A DNA stretch of 64,000 nucleotides from Marixanthomonas ophiurae (lineage in GTDB: Bacteria; Bacteroidota; Bacteroidia; Flavobacteriales; Flavobacteriaceae). The notes beneath the pieces were generated by a model. That model searched no databases. It was not told where the DNA came from and was given only the letters and a program-made list of their open reading frames with translations. This document shows, piece after piece, positions 62,599 to 64,000 of the stretch. Position 1 is the stretch's first letter; each line of letters opens with the position of its first letter. Location of the stretch: positions 186,001 to 250,000 of the forward strand of contig NZ_QVID01000002.1 of NCBI RefSeq assembly GCF_003413745.1, in the 5' to 3' direction. Both the position numbers and the translations under genes were made by a program.

Positions 62599-63939
62599 TT
62601 AATTTTTAATCAATTGCCGAACGGTTGTTTGATTGCCCGATTCAATTTGAACAAAATAAATCCCTTCGGAAAGGTCTTTCGCCGAATAAAAGCTATCCCC
62701 CATATTATAATCTCTTACTATCCTACCTTGGCTGTCTAGTATCTTTATTGTTCCTACTTTTACGTTTGAAATAGTAAAAGAACCATTGGTTGGGTTGGGG
62801 TATATTTTTACTCTTGAAAGTGGGTTTTCTTCAGTGCTGAGTTCGCATGCTGCTTCAACTTCTTGGCGTGTGTAGCAACCCGAAGAATTTAAAACAATAT
62901 TACTGTCTTCAGGATTTATAGATAAATAATTGCATACGCTTTGTACAGCACAATTGGAAAGCATTGAATTTGTCTGGATATATAAATACGTAATTGTTGT
63001 TGGGTCAATATTGCGTATACCATCAATATTTGTTAATTGATTGTTTGACGATATACTTAGCTCTCCATTAATACTGTTTACTAAATCAAGTCCGGTAAGT
63101 GATGGAGCTTTTGTGTTTGTTACTCTAAGATCACCTTCCACTGAGGTTAAGCTAGCTAAGCTATTAATATTTGATAAGTTATAATTTCCTGTAATAATTA
63201 AATTTCCTTGTATTTCGGTTAGAGATTCAAGACCTGATAATGATGTTAAAGAATAGTTCTGAGCTAAAATTAATTCGCCAACACTATTTAGGTTATTTAT
63301 CCCAGTAAGGTTTTCGAGTGTTTCATTATCATAAATATATAATCTTTCTCCGATATTGTTCAGATTTTGAAGGCCATTTAAATTTGTAAGTAAAGGGCAG
63401 TTTTCTATATTAAAACCTCCTGAAACTGTAGTAAGGTTACTTAAACCATTAAGAGATGTTAATTGTCCGTTTTCATTTATAATAGCAATGCCGGGGATAG
63501 TAGTTATTTGACTTAAAGCGGAAATATTGCTAAGGTTGTTATTTCTCCCAATTAATAAAGAACCGCCTATCTGTGATAAGTTTTCTAAACCGTTTAAATT
63601 ATTTAGTCCGCCATTAGTTCCAACTGTTAAGTTGCCACCTATGTATTGTAAACTATCCAATCCGGAAAGGGAACTTAAATTTGTAGAATTTGCAATCGTT
63701 AAATACCCCTGAATAGTTTCAATATTAGAGAGGCCGTCTAGGTTGGTTAGACCAGGGGAACCTGATGATATATCTAAAAAACCATCAATATTGGTGCAAT
63801 TGGGATAGTTTGAAGCAAAATCATCTACATCTTGCTGAAAATTAATTATAACAGGACCAGGAGGGCATTGTGCATTCGCTTCAAGATTAGAAAAAAGAAA
63901 CGTTGTAGTAAATATCAATAAGAATATAATTTTTTTCAT
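62599..63939 (-). CDS. Leucine-rich-repeat (receptor L-like) protein, T9SS-exported
   Basis: A 446-residue protein with a signal peptide (ending ANAQ). About eleven repeats of some 24 residues follow, of the type 'LxxLxGLxNLxxIxGxLxI', for example LNGLENLSQIGGSLLI and LSGLESLTEIQGNLII. These form a solenoid like the receptor L domain/LRR. A Cys-containing cap lies near 330-365, and a T9SS type A tail (IYPNPTNGSF, EGIYFVQIESGN, RQLIKN) ends the protein. It is probably a surface binding protein. Thirteen bases upstream ends a second gene with an almost identical tail. Confidence 0.88.
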   Translation of the reverse strand: MKKIIFLLIFTTTFLFSNLEANAQCPPGPVIINFQQDVDDFASNYPNCTNIDGFLDISSGSPGLTNLDGLSNIETIQGYLTIANSTNLSSLSGLDSLQYIGGNLTVGTNGGLNNLNGLENLSQIGGSLLIGRNNNLSNISALSQITTIPGIAIINENGQLTSLNGLSNLTTVSGGFNIENCPLLTNLNGLQNLNNIGERLYIYDNETLENLTGINNLNSVGELILAQNYSLTSLSGLESLTEIQGNLIITGNYNLSNINSLASLTSVEGDLRVTNTKAPSLTGLDLVNSINGELSISSNNQLTNIDGIRNIDPTTITYLYIQTNSMLSNCAVQSVCNYLSINPEDSNIVLNSSGCYTRQEVEAACELSTEENPLSRVKIYPNPTNGSFTISNVKVGTIKILDSQGRIVRDYNMGDSFYSAKDLSEGIYFVQIESGNQTTVRQLIKN

Positions 63940-63952
63940 TTGGATTTAGCTA

Positions 63953-64000
63953 TTAATTTTTAATCAATTGTCGAACGGTTGTTTGATTCCCCGATTGAAT
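63953..64000 (-). CDS. C-terminal end of a second T9SS tail protein (cut by window edge)
   Basis: The last 15 codons on the minus strand read IQSGNQTTVRQLIKN and a stop, identical to the end of the neighbouring LRR protein except for the first positions (IESGN there). The 48 bases differ at only about three positions. Only the sorting tail is in view, but a tandem paralogue is the natural reading. Confidence 0.75.
   Translation of the reverse strand: MQSGNQTTVRQLIKN

Noticed and set aside
1-64000. Insertion sequences, prophage, rRNA operon
   Set aside because: I found no transposase, integrase, phage structural gene or rRNA/tRNA sequence on either strand. The four-helix-bundle gene alone is not evidence of an rRNA locus.

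Overview
This is about 64 kb of a marine-type Flavobacteriaceae (Bacteroidetes) chromosome. The evidence is AT-rich DNA, starts with little Shine-Dalgarno signal, several -7 boxes of the Bacteroidetes form TAnnTTTG, several secreted proteins ending in a type IX secretion (T9SS) tail, many SPII lipoproteins, an S46 dipeptidyl-peptidase, a macroglobulin/TonB-plug protein and a malate:quinone oxidoreductase. I see no rRNA, tRNA, CRISPR array, transposase or integrase gene.

Left edge (1-3976), the accessory part: three genes on the minus strand (a truncated SMC/RloC-like ATPase with a CPLC zinc-hook motif, a protein with weak RES-like features, and a lipoprotein). They are separated by long imperfect palindromes. 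The two genes that lie wholly in the window are each bounded by their own perfect 9-bp inverted repeat (GTTGTAAGC/GCTTACAAC and GTTGCCATC/GATGGCAAC). This is the geometry of integron gene cassettes and attC sites, but no integrase is in view. I regard this as the most interesting system in the window.

4.5-18 kb: a DUF4382 lipoprotein behind a nested-hairpin leader; a two-TM K+ channel with two RCK units; a secreted lipocalin-like protein; an AraC regulator divergent from an aldehyde dehydrogenase - GMC alcohol dehydrogenase - PaaK-type CoA ligase cluster, which reads as alcohol to aldehyde to acid to acyl-CoA; malate:quinone oxidoreductase; and a DPP7-type S46 peptidase.

18-33 kb: a TPR/LuxR-type membrane regulator beside two T9SS cargo proteins (Asp-box propeller, FG-GAP propeller), an ICMT-like methyltransferase, thioredoxin reductase, a TPR-AraC regulator followed by a TPR protein without a DNA-binding domain, and a 1284-residue multidomain T9SS protein.

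33-45 kb: an operon DUF4870 - small ORF - PadR - PspC - DUF2807 with overlapping joins; an orphan LytTR response regulator; an SDR; a transaldolase-family aldolase; a lipoprotein with a thioredoxin-like fold that lacks CxxC; an ABC-F ATPase with one degenerate half-site in each domain; DUF2007; a fasciclin protein and a Met/Lys/Glu-rich exported protein that share an N-terminal motif.

45-64 kb, mostly minus strand: pheT; a TlpA-like lipoprotein; a likely operon of beta-propeller, M28 peptidase, M1 peptidase and YdeI-like protein; an MG2/TonB-plug protein; then a fatty-acid beta-oxidation operon (MarR - FadN-type HAD/ECH - four-helix-bundle protein - thiolase - acyl-CoA dehydrogenase) with a clear palindromic operator at its promoter. 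The window ends in tandem leucine-rich-repeat T9SS proteins, the second cut by the edge.
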